39,890 nucleotides of DNA, taken from contig UQEU01000013.1 of assembly GCA_900540085.1 (NCBI GenBank), positions 1-39,890 of the forward strand, in the 5' to 3' direction. The position numbers were made by a program, and so were the translations under genes. The stretch comes from an uncultured Eubacteriales bacterium (lineage in GTDB: Bacteria; Bacillota; Clostridia; Oscillospirales; Acutalibacteraceae). The notes under the pieces were generated by a model. It saw only the letters and a program-made list of their open reading frames with translations. It was not told the DNA's origin and did no database searches. Below, piece after piece: positions 1 to 9,138 of the stretch. Position 1 is the stretch's first letter, and each line of letters opens with the position of its first letter.

Positions 1-12
1 TTTTATACATTT

Positions 13-48
13 AAAAACCGAGATTGACAATAGTAAATCTCGGTTTTT
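13..48. terminator. Bidirectional intrinsic terminator
   Basis: A perfect 13-bp inverted repeat (AAAAACCGAGATT with AATCTCGGTTTTT) surrounds a 10-nt loop. Its arms end in A and T runs, so it can stop transcription in both directions. It ends the minus-strand VTT/glycosyltransferase pair and anything arriving from the left. Confidence 0.85.
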
Positions 49-78
49 GTTATTTATTATTATACTGTTTCGACAATC

Positions 79-792
79 TTATTTCTGTTCTGTTTGTGCC
101 GAACTTTTGTTTTTATAAATATATGCACATATTACGCTGAAAACCGCAGTAGCAACAAATACTGCTAAAGCAAGCATCTTATTTCCCTCTCCGAAAGCAC
201 TTCCGCAAAAAGTAGATGTTATAATCGACGGTATTCTTGCAATTGTCGTTATAAGCAAAAATTTTGTCATATTTATTTTTGTAAGTCCTGCTGCATAAGT
301 CATTATATCTTTCGGCGTTCCCGGTATCAAATAGAAAATAAAAACAAACATCATCAGTCTTTTTTTATTTTTCAAAAATGCCAAAGAATTTATATCTTCT
401 GTCGGTATAAACTTATTTACAAACTTCACGCCGAATTTTTTTGTAAGCAAAACAATAACAAGTGAGCCTAAAAACGAACCCAAAAGGCACCACAACAAGC
501 CCCCGAATGTACCGAAAGCATAGCCCGAGCCGATTTCCAAAGGTTCGGCAGGAAAAAATTTCACTACCGTCTGCAAACTTCGTATGAGAACAAACACAAC
601 TTGACTGAAACCGTCATACTGACCGAGCCACGCCTTAAAAGTAACAGTGTCGGAAATGAAAGCAGTCATTTTTTTGCCGAATGTAAGCCACAAACAAAGT
701 AAAATAACAACAAAAAGAACTGCACCGATAACTGAAGCAATAACAGTTGCTTTCGGAATTTTGCTTACATAATCCTTAATTTTTTTAATCAA
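79..792 (-). CDS. TVP38/TMEM64 (VTT-domain) integral membrane protein
   Basis: This 237-residue polytopic protein has a hydrophobic helix at about residues 13-36 and several more through residue 225. The VTT (DedA-like) signature is visible as a glycine-rich block, GSGYAFGTFGG, near residues 88-98. It is followed by a second conserved patch, YLIPGTPKDIMTYAAG, near residues 155-170, with the paired prolines typical of the family. Family members act in the cytoplasmic membrane, probably in lipid or ion homeostasis; the substrate here is unknown. The start is a TTG overlapping the TGA of the upstream glycosyltransferase gene, with a GAGGGT ribosome site inside that gene, so the two are translationally coupled. 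Family assignment is secure; role is not. Confidence 0.85.
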   Translation of the reverse strand: MIKKIKDYVSKIPKATVIASVIGAVLFVVILLCLWLTFGKKMTAFISDTVTFKAWLGQYDGFSQVVFVLIRSLQTVVKFFPAEPLEIGSGYAFGTFGGLLWCLLGSFLGSLVIVLLTKKFGVKFVNKFIPTEDINSLAFLKNKKRLMMFVFIFYLIPGTPKDIMTYAAGLTKINMTKFLLITTIARIPSIITSTFCGSAFGEGNKMLALAVFVATAVFSVICAYIYKNKSSAQTEQK

Positions 793-1631
793 TATGCAAC
801 ACCCTCTGCAACAATACCTTTTTCATCTATACTGTTATCTTTTCCAAACGGAGCATAATAACACAAAAGATTTCCGTTATAATCCGATTTCCACGGCTTA
901 TTCTTACCGTCAAAATGAACAATCATAGTATGTTTGTTTACATATTCATACGCTTTTTTAACAGTATTGTTATTGAGAACTCTTGCAAAACACCTATCGT
1001 CGAGATTTATGACATCTTCATTCAGCAAAACAATTTTACCGTCATACATGGCATTAATAACATCTTGGTCTGCCTGAAAAAGCCACTTTTTATTTTTTGA
1101 AATATAATCAAAAATTGCTTCTTTATCAAAATTTTCTCTGAGTTTTTCAATATTCATCAGCAATACGCCTGCGTTTACATACACCTTTGTATTTTTCATT
1201 TTAAGACGAACTCTGTTTACTGTATTTAAAAATTCATTCAAATGTCCTGCTCCGCCAACAACACCGTCGCCGAAATTCAGATTATAAAAAGATGAAATAG
1301 GATTGATAACAACTGTGTCGGGGTCAATGTAAAGAATTCTGTCAACATCTTTTGGTAAATACAACGGTGCAAAAAGTCTGTAATATGTTTCTTTGGTTAT
1401 TCTTGAACAACGGGGTGCGTTTTCAAAATAACTGTCATCAAGCAAAATTGACTCTATTGAAACATTGTAACCCGAACAAACAGATTTAATTTGCTTAAAA
1501 TCATAATCTGTTAAAGTTGAATGTGCAACAAAAATTCTAAAACTTTCTTTTGAATTTGAATAAAACAACGACTTCAACATACTGCAAAGCGGGTTTACAT
1601 AATTTGAGTCAAGTGTAACTAAAACATTCAT
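789..1631 (-). CDS. Glycosyltransferase family 8 protein
   Basis: This 280-residue protein has a GT-A fold. It opens with MNVLVTLDSNYVNPL, the usual GT8 nucleotide-sugar-binding strand. A DxD-type metal motif, YIDPDTVV, lies near residue 102. Further GT8 blocks are NAGVLLMNIEK, the QDVINA segment, and HFDGKNKPW near the C terminus. Such enzymes transfer glucose or galactose from UDP-sugars to lipopolysaccharide-like, teichoic or capsular acceptors; the acceptor cannot be read from sequence. An AAAGGTGAT ribosome site precedes the ATG. The gene overlaps the VTT membrane protein by 4 bp, suggesting a joint envelope function. It has no signal peptide and is presumably cytoplasmic. Confidence 0.9.
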   Translation of the reverse strand: MNVLVTLDSNYVNPLCSMLKSLFYSNSKESFRIFVAHSTLTDYDFKQIKSVCSGYNVSIESILLDDSYFENAPRCSRITKETYYRLFAPLYLPKDVDRILYIDPDTVVINPISSFYNLNFGDGVVGGAGHLNEFLNTVNRVRLKMKNTKVYVNAGVLLMNIEKLRENFDKEAIFDYISKNKKWLFQADQDVINAMYDGKIVLLNEDVINLDDRCFARVLNNNTVKKAYEYVNKHTMIVHFDGKNKPWKSDYNGNLLCYYAPFGKDNSIDEKGIVAEGVAY

Positions 1632-1642
1632 AATATCACCTT

Positions 1643-3076
1643 TTAAGAAAAAGTTACTTCAACATTATCATTTTTTGAAGTCAGCGAAATTGATTTTTTT
1701 GAATCTGATTTTGATTTAGATTGATAATTACCGTTATAATATTTTTCAGAGTTTACTTTAATAACTGCATCTGAAAAATGTTCTTCAATTTCGCTTAATG
1801 TTATTGTATTGTAGTTTTCTATATCCACAGCACCTGTTGTGTCTGAATTTGTAACAAAGTAAACTCTCTCATTTTCAATAAAATATTTCACTTCTCTTTT
1901 GCCGTTAACTACAATGAAATTTTCAACCCCGTCAGAGTTTTCATTTCTTGCACCGCTTTCAATGTACGATGATGAATTGTAAAGTCTTTCATAAACATCT
2001 GTCTGTTTATTTTCAAACACTTTCACAGTACCCATTGCAAGCGTTTCTTCGGTATCGTATCCGAGTTGATAGTAAGGGTCTGTATAGTCAACTATTTTGG
2101 TAACGATTTCAGCCGAATTTTCAATCGTTAAATTTAAAGTATAATCATCAAAATTTCCCTTAACACTCATAGTTGTTTCATCGGCAGAAACACCATTTAC
2201 ATTTTCAAAACTGCACATTTCAAATTTTGCACTGCTTAAAGTTTCGTATGAAAGGTTTACAAAACTGCTGTCTTTTGAATACAATGTCTCACACTTGATA
2301 TTTGCCGTTTCAATTTCTGTACTTAAAAAATTTATAACACCTGAGAAACTGTCGCTTTTTACATTGGTTACGATATTTTTTAATTTACAATTATAGAACT
2401 TAAAATTGCCTGAATAATCATAAACAAAATTGTCTATTGAACTGTTTTTAAAACTTGTCGAACTGTTTTGGTGTAAATTAAAATTTTCTATATTGCATCC
2501 GTCTGTCTTTAAACTTGCATTCGGGTATCTGTATTCAAGATTTTTAACACTTAAATTTTTTAATTCAACATAGTTTTCTGCATGCATACCCATCAAATTG
2601 TAGTTTGCAGACCTTTTATATGCATTTTCTATATCAAAACTGATGTCGATTGAAGTTAATTCCGTATTATCAGGCACTGTTACAATAATTTGCTGCTCGT
2701 ATGTATTCGGAGTTATATTTGCCGAAATTCTATTTTCTTCATTTTTTGCGACATAGCCGATTTTCAGCACACCGTTTTCAACAGAAAAATCAGGTGTTAT
2801 ATAAGGAGTTTTGGAATTAATCGTAACCGAGTAATCATCGCCGTTTTTAATCTCAACATTTTGATAAAAACAGTCTATTTTTATTTCGTTAAACGGTTCA
2901 GTTGTTTTGGAAATTGCTTTTTCCTGCAATGTGTTTCCTGTTTTTATACCGTTCATATAGTAAATATAACTGCTCGGACCTTTCATAAAACCAAAAGTCA
3001 TAATCGCAACGCCGAGAACAAGCAATACGCAGGAGAATTTTACAAGCAAAGACTTTGGAAATTTAATTTTCTTCAT
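1643..3076 (-). CDS. Membrane-anchored DUF4097-like adhesin-type protein
   Basis: This 477-residue protein has one N-terminal hydrophobic segment (about residues 12-30), which is a signal anchor. A long extracytoplasmic region follows, rich in Asn, Ser and Thr and in short beta-strand-like repeats. The layout resembles the DUF4097 / GIN-domain beta-helix proteins that commonly follow PadR and DUF1700 genes. I see no sortase motif or catalytic residues. It overlaps the DUF1700 gene by 14 bp and has a good AAAGGAG ribosome site within it. It is the last gene of a three-gene operon and probably an envelope-stress output. Family assignment comes partly from gene order and is moderate; no biochemical function is known. 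Confidence 0.65.
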   Translation of the reverse strand: MKKIKFPKSLLVKFSCVLLVLGVAIMTFGFMKGPSSYIYYMNGIKTGNTLQEKAISKTTEPFNEIKIDCFYQNVEIKNGDDYSVTINSKTPYITPDFSVENGVLKIGYVAKNEENRISANITPNTYEQQIIVTVPDNTELTSIDISFDIENAYKRSANYNLMGMHAENYVELKNLSVKNLEYRYPNASLKTDGCNIENFNLHQNSSTSFKNSSIDNFVYDYSGNFKFYNCKLKNIVTNVKSDSFSGVINFLSTEIETANIKCETLYSKDSSFVNLSYETLSSAKFEMCSFENVNGVSADETTMSVKGNFDDYTLNLTIENSAEIVTKIVDYTDPYYQLGYDTEETLAMGTVKVFENKQTDVYERLYNSSSYIESGARNENSDGVENFIVVNGKREVKYFIENERVYFVTNSDTTGAVDIENYNTITLSEIEEHFSDAVIKVNSEKYYNGNYQSKSKSDSKKSISLTSKNDNVEVTFS

Positions 3077-3767
3077 TTTTATTCTCCTTTCTTACAAACA
3101 ATTTCTCTTTAAATTCAACATATATCTTTTTAAAAAGTACACTTGCTTTTTCAAGAATTTTATATCCGCAAATTGTAATAAGTATGCCGAGCGAAGACAA
3201 TACAAACGCTCCGCCCATTCCGACACATCCTGTCGCCAAATCTTCAAAAACTATAAACAAAGAACAAATGAGTAACACAACCGCACACAAAACAGATGCT
3301 ATACCGACAGCAAAAACAAAAGCAATTGTTCCAAAAACAAAAAATGCCAAAAATAAAACAGAAAAAACTGCCGCAAATTTCAAAAATGTTTTCAAGCACC
3401 ATTTAAACGCTTTTGAAACAAAAGAAAATACTTTTTTTGAAAATCCGACTATATTATCTCCCGATTTTTTTGCTATATTTTTCACATCGGGGTCATTTAT
3501 ACAAGCACTTACAAACTCTTTTACGTTTTCCTGTGCTTTTTTGCCGTTGCTTTTAGGCAACTCGGTATCGTAACCGTAATCAGCCAAAATTGCTTTTGCC
3601 GTTTCTTCAGGAGAACCGAGTTCAAGCAAAATGCGTGTTTCGTTTTCTTTTCCCGCCTCATCAAAATATTCTATATAGTACCGTATCGCATCTTTTCTTT
3701 CGTCGGGAGAAAGCGCAGACAGGCAATTGTTAAGTTGCTTCAAAAATTCGTCTTTATTCAACTTCAA
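3063..3767 (-). CDS. DUF1700 (HAAS-domain) membrane protein
   Basis: This 234-residue protein starts with the typical DUF1700 helical head: an EFLKQL segment, then LSPDERKDAIRYYIEYFDEAG, then the LGSPEETA motif near residues 48-55. Hydrophobic helices follow at about residues 125-200, with a lysine-rich cytoplasmic tail. DUF1700 proteins are encoded beside PadR regulators and DUF4097 proteins and are thought to act as partner or sensor in that membrane module. No ATG is available. TTG at 3767 lies only 3 nt after GGAG, while TTG at 3761 lies 9 nt after it and may be the real start. The gene overlaps the end of the padR gene, implying coupled translation. Confidence 0.85.
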   Translation of the reverse strand: MKLNKDEFLKQLNNCLSALSPDERKDAIRYYIEYFDEAGKENETRILLELGSPEETAKAILADYGYDTELPKSNGKKAQENVKEFVSACINDPDVKNIAKKSGDNIVGFSKKVFSFVSKAFKWCLKTFLKFAAVFSVLFLAFFVFGTIAFVFAVGIASVLCAVVLLICSLFIVFEDLATGCVGMGGAFVLSSLGILITICGYKILEKASVLFKKIYVEFKEKLFVRKENKNEEN

Positions 3768-4077
3768 CAGCTCCTTTCTCTAAAATCATATCAATTTTTT
3801 CTTTAAAAATATCCCACTCTCGCTGGTAATTTTTAAGATTTTCTTTTCCGTAGTCCGTTATTGAATAGTATCGTCTGTTTCTTCCCTGATAAGGTTGGTC
3901 GTAGGTTATCAGGCAAGCGTCTTTTTGCAATCGTCTCAAAACCGGATACAGAGTTGATTCGCTTATTTCAACAACTTCTTTTACTCTTTGGGTTAAAACA
4001 TAGCCGTATGTATCGCCGTCATTCAAAACTGCAAGAACACAGGCATCGAGCAAACCGGAACCGAGTTGAAAAGTCAT
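3754..4077 (-). CDS. PadR-family transcriptional regulator
   Basis: This is a compact winged-helix regulator of about 107 residues. The PadR signature runs from LDACVLAVLNDGDTYGYVL through SESTLYPVLRRLQKD to GRNRRYYSITDYG. I place the start at the ATG at 4077, preceded by GGGAG with 7-nt spacing. A longer reading frame to 4125 would begin within the promoter transcript without a ribosome site. PadR proteins repress their own operon and the adjacent membrane genes. A strong promoter with an ATGT...ACAT dyad inside it lies directly upstream, consistent with autoregulation. It heads the padR-DUF1700-DUF4097 operon. Confidence 0.92.
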   Translation of the reverse strand: MTFQLGSGLLDACVLAVLNDGDTYGYVLTQRVKEVVEISESTLYPVLRRLQKDACLITYDQPYQGRNRRYYSITDYGKENLKNYQREWDIFKEKIDMILEKGAVEVE

Positions 4078-4113
4078 CTTAACACTCCCTCTCTTATTTA
4101 TTCCTCGTATCAT

Positions 4114-4142
4114 ATTATATGTCATATAATATACATTGTCAA
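4114..4142 (-). promoter_or_regulatory. padR operon promoter with internal ATGT/ACAT dyad
   Basis: On the minus strand, TTGACA (4142-4137) and TATAAT (4119-4114) are separated by exactly 17 nt. This is a consensus sigma-A promoter. Between them, ATGT (4119-4122) and ACAT (4133-4136) form a dyad with a 10-bp gap. PadR operators usually show ATGT-N8-ACAT, so this is a plausible but not exact operator. Confidence 0.8.
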
Positions 4143-4160
4143 GTAATATTATAAAAAAAT

Positions 4161-4191
4161 AAGCAACAAATTAAAAAATAATCTGTTGCTT
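4161..4191 (-). terminator. Terminator of the ymfF-ymfH-lgt-folD-GNAT operon
   Basis: An 8-bp stem (AAGCAACA/TGTTGCTT) is followed on the minus strand by a run of seven T. It lies 46 bp past the stop of the last gene of the operon and before the padR promoter. Confidence 0.7.
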
Positions 4192-4236
4192 AAAATAATC
4201 ACATTTTTAATTTTCTTAAATCAATAAATTTCAATC

Positions 4237-4797
4237 TTACAATTTTTTGCCCATAATATATGCGCCCGACAAAGATTTCAGTTTCTTAAACCCACACTTT
4301 TCGTAAAACGAAACGGCACCTGAATTATCACTGCCTACACAAAGACATACGCCTGAAGAACTATGCTCTTTAAGTTTTTCAAGCAGTGTTTTCATAAGTT
4401 TGGTTCCCCATCCGCCGTTTGTATATTCGCTCAAAATATCTATATGAAGATGCGACGGATACTCTTTTTTAAAAGGCAGATACACCAACCCATCCGCCAC
4501 CGATTGAACGGCAGACTTCAGTGAAATCTTTGCAATGTTACGGCAATTATACATCAAATATTTTTTAATATACTCATCAAAATCAAAAGCACATATAATA
4601 TATCCGCAGACTTTATCAATCTTTTCATCATACAATACAAAAGCAAAGTCTTTTTCAAACTCAGTATAATAATTATTATATGTTTCCAGCAAAACTTTAA
4701 CTTTTGCTGAATTATCTTTTAATTTTTCATCTGCCGTTTCTATGCATATATTTTGAACCTGATTTAAAAAATCACTTCTGTACGGAAAAATTTTCAT
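4237..4797 (-). CDS. GNAT-family N-acetyltransferase
   Basis: This 186-residue protein has the acetyl-CoA-binding motif A as NGGWGTKLMKTLLE near residues 128-141. The C-terminal motif B is NSGAVSFYEKCGFKKL. The N-terminal half is long and divergent, giving no clue to the acceptor. The ATG overlaps the folD stop by 4 bp and has only a weak ribosome site, so translation probably relies on coupling to folD. As the last gene of the M16-lgt-folD operon it may be a passenger. Fold assignment is safe; substrate is unknown. Confidence 0.8.
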   Translation of the reverse strand: MKIFPYRSDFLNQVQNICIETADEKLKDNSAKVKVLLETYNNYYTEFEKDFAFVLYDEKIDKVCGYIICAFDFDEYIKKYLMYNCRNIAKISLKSAVQSVADGLVYLPFKKEYPSHLHIDILSEYTNGGWGTKLMKTLLEKLKEHSSSGVCLCVGSDNSGAVSFYEKCGFKKLKSLSGAYIMGKKL

Positions 4798-5648
4798 TCT
4801 GTTTCATTCTGCAATTTTGCCGCTTTGAGAGTGTTTTTCATAAGCATTGAAATGGTCATAGGTCCTACGCCTCCCGGAACGGGTGTTATGTAAGACGCCT
4901 TTTCTTTGACGCTTTCAAAATCTACATCTCCGCAAAGCTTACCGTTTTCATCACGGTCCATTCCAACATCTATAACAACTGCGCCGTCTTTTACCATATC
5001 AGCTGTTACGAACTTTGGTTTACCTACTGCAGCAACCAAAATATCTGCCTCTTTAGTAATTTCAGCCAAGTTCTTTGTATGCGAATGAGTGATTTCAACA
5101 GTTGCATCTTCGTGGAGCAAAAGCATTGCCATAGGTTTACCTACAATATTACTTCTTCCGATAACAACTGCTTTTTTGCCTTTTACATCTACGCCTGTTG
5201 AATGGATAAGTTCCATAATACCGGCAGGTGTACAAGGTAAAAAGTCATAGTCGCCTATCATAATCTTTCCGACATTTACAGGGTGGAATGCATCAACATC
5301 TTTTTCAGGAGAAATTCGGTTAATTACTTCTTTATCGTCAAGATGATTTGGTAAAGGCAACTGACACAAAATACCATTAATATCTTTTCTTGCGTTGAGT
5401 TCATCTATTAAAGCATTCAAATCTGCTTGAGTAGTGTCCTCAGGCATTGAATACTTTTCAGAACGGAAACCTACTTCTTCGCAAGCCTTTTCCTTATTCT
5501 TAACATACACATGAGATGCAGGGTCAAAACCTACTATGATAACTGCCAAACCGGGTACTATACCCTTTTGAGCCAAATACTGTGTTTCTTTTTTTACGCT
5601 TTCTCTGACTGCTTTTGAAACAGCCTTTCCGTCGATAATATTAGCCAT
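4794..5648 (-). CDS. folD: Bifunctional methylenetetrahydrofolate dehydrogenase/methenyltetrahydrofolate cyclohydrolase
   Basis: This 284-residue protein has the usual FolD length. It interconverts 5,10-methylene-, 5,10-methenyl- and 10-formyl-tetrahydrofolate in the cytoplasm with NADP, feeding purine and formyl-Met-tRNA synthesis. Visible motifs are the catalytic YVKNKEKACEEVG segment (conserved Tyr and Lys) near residue 50, the QLPLP loop, the nucleotide-binding GRSNIVGKPMAMLL near residue 165, and the C-terminal PGGVGPMTISML. The ATG lies within the end of lgt (8-bp overlap) and has a GGAG ribosome site 8 nt upstream. It belongs to the five-gene overlapping operon. Confidence 0.97.
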   Translation of the reverse strand: MANIIDGKAVSKAVRESVKKETQYLAQKGIVPGLAVIIVGFDPASHVYVKNKEKACEEVGFRSEKYSMPEDTTQADLNALIDELNARKDINGILCQLPLPNHLDDKEVINRISPEKDVDAFHPVNVGKIMIGDYDFLPCTPAGIMELIHSTGVDVKGKKAVVIGRSNIVGKPMAMLLLHEDATVEITHSHTKNLAEITKEADILVAAVGKPKFVTADMVKDGAVVIDVGMDRDENGKLCGDVDFESVKEKASYITPVPGGVGPMTISMLMKNTLKAAKLQNETE

Positions 5649-6579
5649 TTACTGTTTTCTCCTTTTCATTTTCAATTTCCAAATCTGTTGCCGTCAATTT
5701 CATTGCCTGCGGAAGTTTTCCTTTTTTATACATAACCATAAATGTTACAAATGCTATTAAACCGACAACTACGATTATTGCGGAAAGTAACTGCGACACA
5801 CGAATATCCGTACTGCCTATATACAAACTGTCTGTACGCAAACCTTCAACAATCATTCTTTCTGCACCGTAAAGAACACAGTACAACATAAACACTTCGC
5901 CCTTAAAACTTCTGAATTTCTTAACAATTATATGCAAAATCAAAAACGAAAGTAAACACCAAACGCTTTCATACAAAAATGTAGGATGTACAGGCATTGA
6001 AGGGTCAACAGTCATACCTTTTTCGGCAAGCAACTGCTGACTTGCTTCAAGAGTTTGCTGAATTTTTAAAGACTGCATTCTAAAAAGAGCCGTATCGGTA
6101 TTTGCACCAAAAGCCTCTTGATTGAAGAAATTGCCCCATCTGCCTATTCCTTGACCTATAAGCAAACCTAAAGCACCTAAATCAAGCAAATTTAAGAAGT
6201 TGATTTTTCCGATTTTACAGCCTATTGCAGCACCTAATATAGCACCTATTATACCGCCGTAAATTGCAATACCGCCTTCCCAAATTTTGAATATCTCACC
6301 CAAATGTTGAGAATAATATTCCCACTCAAAAGCAACATAGTAAAGCCTTGCGCATATAATTCCGAAAACAGTACCCCAAATCAAAACATCCGTCATGCCG
6401 TCAAGGCTCATTTTCCATTTATAGGCCATTCGTCCGCCATACAAAACAGCAAGTGTAAAACCAAAAGCAATGATGATACCGTACCAGTGAACATCATAGT
6501 TACCTATGGAAAAAGCAACTGACGGCACATCAAAATCTATGCCCAACCCGGGAAAGTAAACTCGTGTAAAATCTGACAT
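5641..6579 (-). CDS. lgt: Prolipoprotein diacylglyceryl transferase
   Basis: This 312-residue polytopic membrane enzyme transfers diacylglyceryl from phosphatidylglycerol to the lipobox cysteine of prolipoproteins. The Lgt signature GQGIGRWGNFFNQEAFG is intact near residues 141-158. The N-terminal HWYGIIIAFGF segment and the GGIAIYGGIIG motif are also present. About seven hydrophobic helices are visible, and a charged cytoplasmic tail (from about residue 290) is slightly longer than usual. GGAG lies 7 nt before the ATG. The gene starts 1 nt after ymfH and overlaps folD, so it is co-transcribed with both. Confidence 0.97.
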   Translation of the reverse strand: MSDFTRVYFPGLGIDFDVPSVAFSIGNYDVHWYGIIIAFGFTLAVLYGGRMAYKWKMSLDGMTDVLIWGTVFGIICARLYYVAFEWEYYSQHLGEIFKIWEGGIAIYGGIIGAILGAAIGCKIGKINFLNLLDLGALGLLIGQGIGRWGNFFNQEAFGANTDTALFRMQSLKIQQTLEASQQLLAEKGMTVDPSMPVHPTFLYESVWCLLSFLILHIIVKKFRSFKGEVFMLYCVLYGAERMIVEGLRTDSLYIGSTDIRVSQLLSAIIVVVGLIAFVTFMVMYKKGKLPQAMKLTATDLEIENEKEKTVNG

Positions 6580-6580
6580 A

Positions 6581-7849
6581 TCATTTCTCCTTTACAACAG
6601 ACAATGCTGATTTTTCTTCACACATAATATTTTGCAAACGCTTATTTATATTTTCAACGGTTACATTTTTGTATTCTTCAAGTGCGTCAAACAAACTAAA
6701 TCCTGCAAAATATGAACCCATCATAGCGTTGGCAACAGTTTCAACATCATTATAATCCATAATTTCTTTTCCGTAAAGACTTCTTCTTGCTTCTTCAAAA
6801 TCTTCATTTGAAATACCGTTTTCTTTTAATTCGGCAACGGCTTTTTTGATTTCTGCTGCAACTACATCGGGTTTTGTGCTTTCTCCGTCAAAAATTATTG
6901 CTTCATAACCGAAACCTACAAAATATTCTTTAGAAAATCTTTTATTTATCAAGCCTTTTTCCATCATTGAATTATAAAGACTTGAAGTGTCGCCTGCTAA
7001 AACCTCGAGAATGATATTTGTTTCAATAATATCATTCAGTGACCTTGTAGGTGTTTCGCACAATTCTTTGTAACCAAAAGAAAAGACAGGAACGCTGACG
7101 GACAAATGGTATTCATCGTATGAAGAAACGATTTCATCGGGTTCTTTTTCAAACGAGCGTTCAATTTCAAGAGGTTCTGCTTTTTTCAAAACTTTATCAC
7201 AAACTTTCAAAACGCTGTCAACATCCACATTTCCCGCAACGGCAAGCACCATATTGTTGAGATTATAAAAAGTATTGTAGCAATCGTAAAGAAGTTTATC
7301 CGTAATCTTTGAAATTGACTCGCAAGTACCTGCAATATCTATTCTGACCGGATGGTTTTTGTACAAGCATTTAAGCAAATTAAATGTAGCCATCCAACCA
7401 GGCTCGTCGTAGTACATAGTAATTTCTTGTCCGATAATGCCTTGCTCTTTTTCAACTGTTTCTTTTGTAAAGTACGGGTGTGTTACAAAGTCGAGCAAAA
7501 TTTCCAAATTTTCTTCAAATTTATCCGAACAAGAGAACAAGTAACAAGTTTTATCAAAAGAAGTATAAGCATTTGCCGAAGCACCTGTTTTTGCATATCT
7601 TTCAAAAGCGTCAAGTTCTTCACTTTCAAAAAGTTTATGCTCTAAAAAATGAGCAATTCCTTCAGGTACTGTTACAAATTCTTTTGCGTCGCTTCTTTTA
7701 AACATTGTATCTATCGAGCCGTATTTAGTAGCAAATGCCGCATACGAAGTAGAGTAATTTTCCATAGGATAGACCAAAATTTTCAAACCTGAAGAATGGT
7801 CAATCTCAAAATAATTTTCTCCCAAAACAGATGATGCAATTTTTCTCAT
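6581..7849 (-). CDS. ymfH: M16-family zinc metallopeptidase, YmfH-like (catalytic partner)
   Basis: This protein of about 422 residues carries the inverted zinc motif HFLEH within PEGIAHFLEHKLF near residues 66-70. The downstream glutamate region of M16 peptidases is also present. The start is the ATG at 7849: it has GAGG 7 nt upstream and overlaps the stop of the preceding M16 gene as TAATG. An upstream extension to 7912 would begin inside that gene without a ribosome site. YmfF/YmfH pairs in Firmicutes are presumed two-subunit processing peptidases; substrates are not established. Linked lgt suggests an envelope or small-peptide maturation setting, but that is inference. Confidence 0.9.
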   Translation of the reverse strand: MRKIASSVLGENYFEIDHSSGLKILVYPMENYSTSYAAFATKYGSIDTMFKRSDAKEFVTVPEGIAHFLEHKLFESEELDAFERYAKTGASANAYTSFDKTCYLFSCSDKFEENLEILLDFVTHPYFTKETVEKEQGIIGQEITMYYDEPGWMATFNLLKCLYKNHPVRIDIAGTCESISKITDKLLYDCYNTFYNLNNMVLAVAGNVDVDSVLKVCDKVLKKAEPLEIERSFEKEPDEIVSSYDEYHLSVSVPVFSFGYKELCETPTRSLNDIIETNIILEVLAGDTSSLYNSMMEKGLINKRFSKEYFVGFGYEAIIFDGESTKPDVVAAEIKKAVAELKENGISNEDFEEARRSLYGKEIMDYNDVETVANAMMGSYFAGFSLFDALEEYKNVTVENINKRLQNIMCEEKSALSVVKEK

Positions 7850-9138
7850 TATTCTGCCTCGCTTTCCGAAACAAGTCTGTAAACCGTGTCTAATTTTAAC
7901 AATGATGCACATTTTTTAACATCTTCAAATGTTACTGCGTTGTTTTCCTCTGCAACCTGCTCAGGCGTTTTAATTTCACTGTCTGCTATTTGAGAAATAC
8001 ACCACGATTCTATACCTTGAGGCGTATCGTTAACAGATAAAACAGAGTCAGAAATGCCGACTTTTGAAAACTCAAATTCAGATTTAAAATTACCCTGCTT
8101 AACCTGCTCCAACTGGTTTAAAATTTCAGCAATTGCTTTATCCATATTCTCTTCTTCACAACCGCACTGAACTATCACTGCCTTTGCTTTTCTTATATAT
8201 CTTGCAGAACAATAGTAACACAAACTCATTTTTTCACGAACATTTGCAAAAAGTTTTGAATACGGACCTCCGCCGAAAACATCAACAGCACTTCTCATCG
8301 CACTTGTCAGTTTGCTTTCGCTGTCGCAATCTACCCTAAAGCCTAAAACAAGTTTTCCCTGTTTAACATTTTCTCTGTCAACAACCTGTTTAACATTTTT
8401 TCTGAAACTGATATTTTCACTTTCTTTGCAAAGCGTATAATTTCTGTTAATTGACGCAATTTTATTTTCAAAAAGTTTTGAAACAAAATCAAAATCGCAT
8501 GAACCAACGACGCTAATCATAATCTTTGCTTCAGACAAAATTCTGTCAAGTGCATTTTTAACATCCTCACAAGTGAGTCTTTCGATATCCTCAATGTAAC
8601 CCAAACGATTTACACCGAAATTTTCATTTTCAAACATTTCTTCTTCAAGTCTGTGCAGAGCAAAAAGTCGTTTGTCGTTTTCTTCTGCCTGAATTGATTG
8701 AATGAGCAAATTCTTTTCTCTGTTCAAATCTTCTTCGTAAAAAACGCCGTTTTCATCTAACTTCGGATTAAAGATGAGTTCGCTTAGAAGTTCTGCCGAC
8801 TGTTCACTGATTTTTTTGCCGTCAAGTGCAAATCTGTCATCAAGGCAGGACACTCCCAAAGTCAAGACCTGATATTTACCCACTCTGCTTATTGCAGGCT
8901 GAACAGACGCACCATAGAGAAAAGCCAGATGCTTATTCAACTCCAAAACCGACGGATATTTTTTACATACAGACGCAACAAGTCTGATTGCAAGTGCATT
9001 TGCAGAAACATTATTTTTATCTGCTTCTATACCAAAAGATATGGCAATTTCATTTGTTTTAAATTTGTCAGAGTTGACTTTAATAATTTCAACGCCGTTG
9101 CAAATTTCTTTAACATCTATATTACTATGCAATATCAT
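7849..9138 (-). CDS. ymfF: M16-family peptidase-like protein, YmfF-like (non-catalytic partner)
   Basis: This protein of about 429 residues has the two-domain M16 fold. Family landmarks include the FGGGPYSKLFANVREKMSLCYYCSAR block. No HxxEH zinc motif is visible at the expected N-terminal position, where LELNKHLAFLYGASV stands instead. It is therefore probably the structural half of a heterodimer with the following YmfH. I choose the ATG at 9138, preceded by AAAGGGG; the upstream ORF to 9198 is AT-rich and lacks a ribosome site. It is the first gene of the operon ymfF-ymfH-lgt-folD-GNAT. Confidence 0.87.
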   Translation of the reverse strand: MILHSNIDVKEICNGVEIIKVNSDKFKTNEIAISFGIEADKNNVSANALAIRLVASVCKKYPSVLELNKHLAFLYGASVQPAISRVGKYQVLTLGVSCLDDRFALDGKKISEQSAELLSELIFNPKLDENGVFYEEDLNREKNLLIQSIQAEENDKRLFALHRLEEEMFENENFGVNRLGYIEDIERLTCEDVKNALDRILSEAKIMISVVGSCDFDFVSKLFENKIASINRNYTLCKESENISFRKNVKQVVDRENVKQGKLVLGFRVDCDSESKLTSAMRSAVDVFGGGPYSKLFANVREKMSLCYYCSARYIRKAKAVIVQCGCEEENMDKAIAEILNQLEQVKQGNFKSEFEFSKVGISDSVLSVNDTPQGIESWCISQIADSEIKTPEQVAEENNAVTFEDVKKCASLLKLDTVYRLVSESEAE

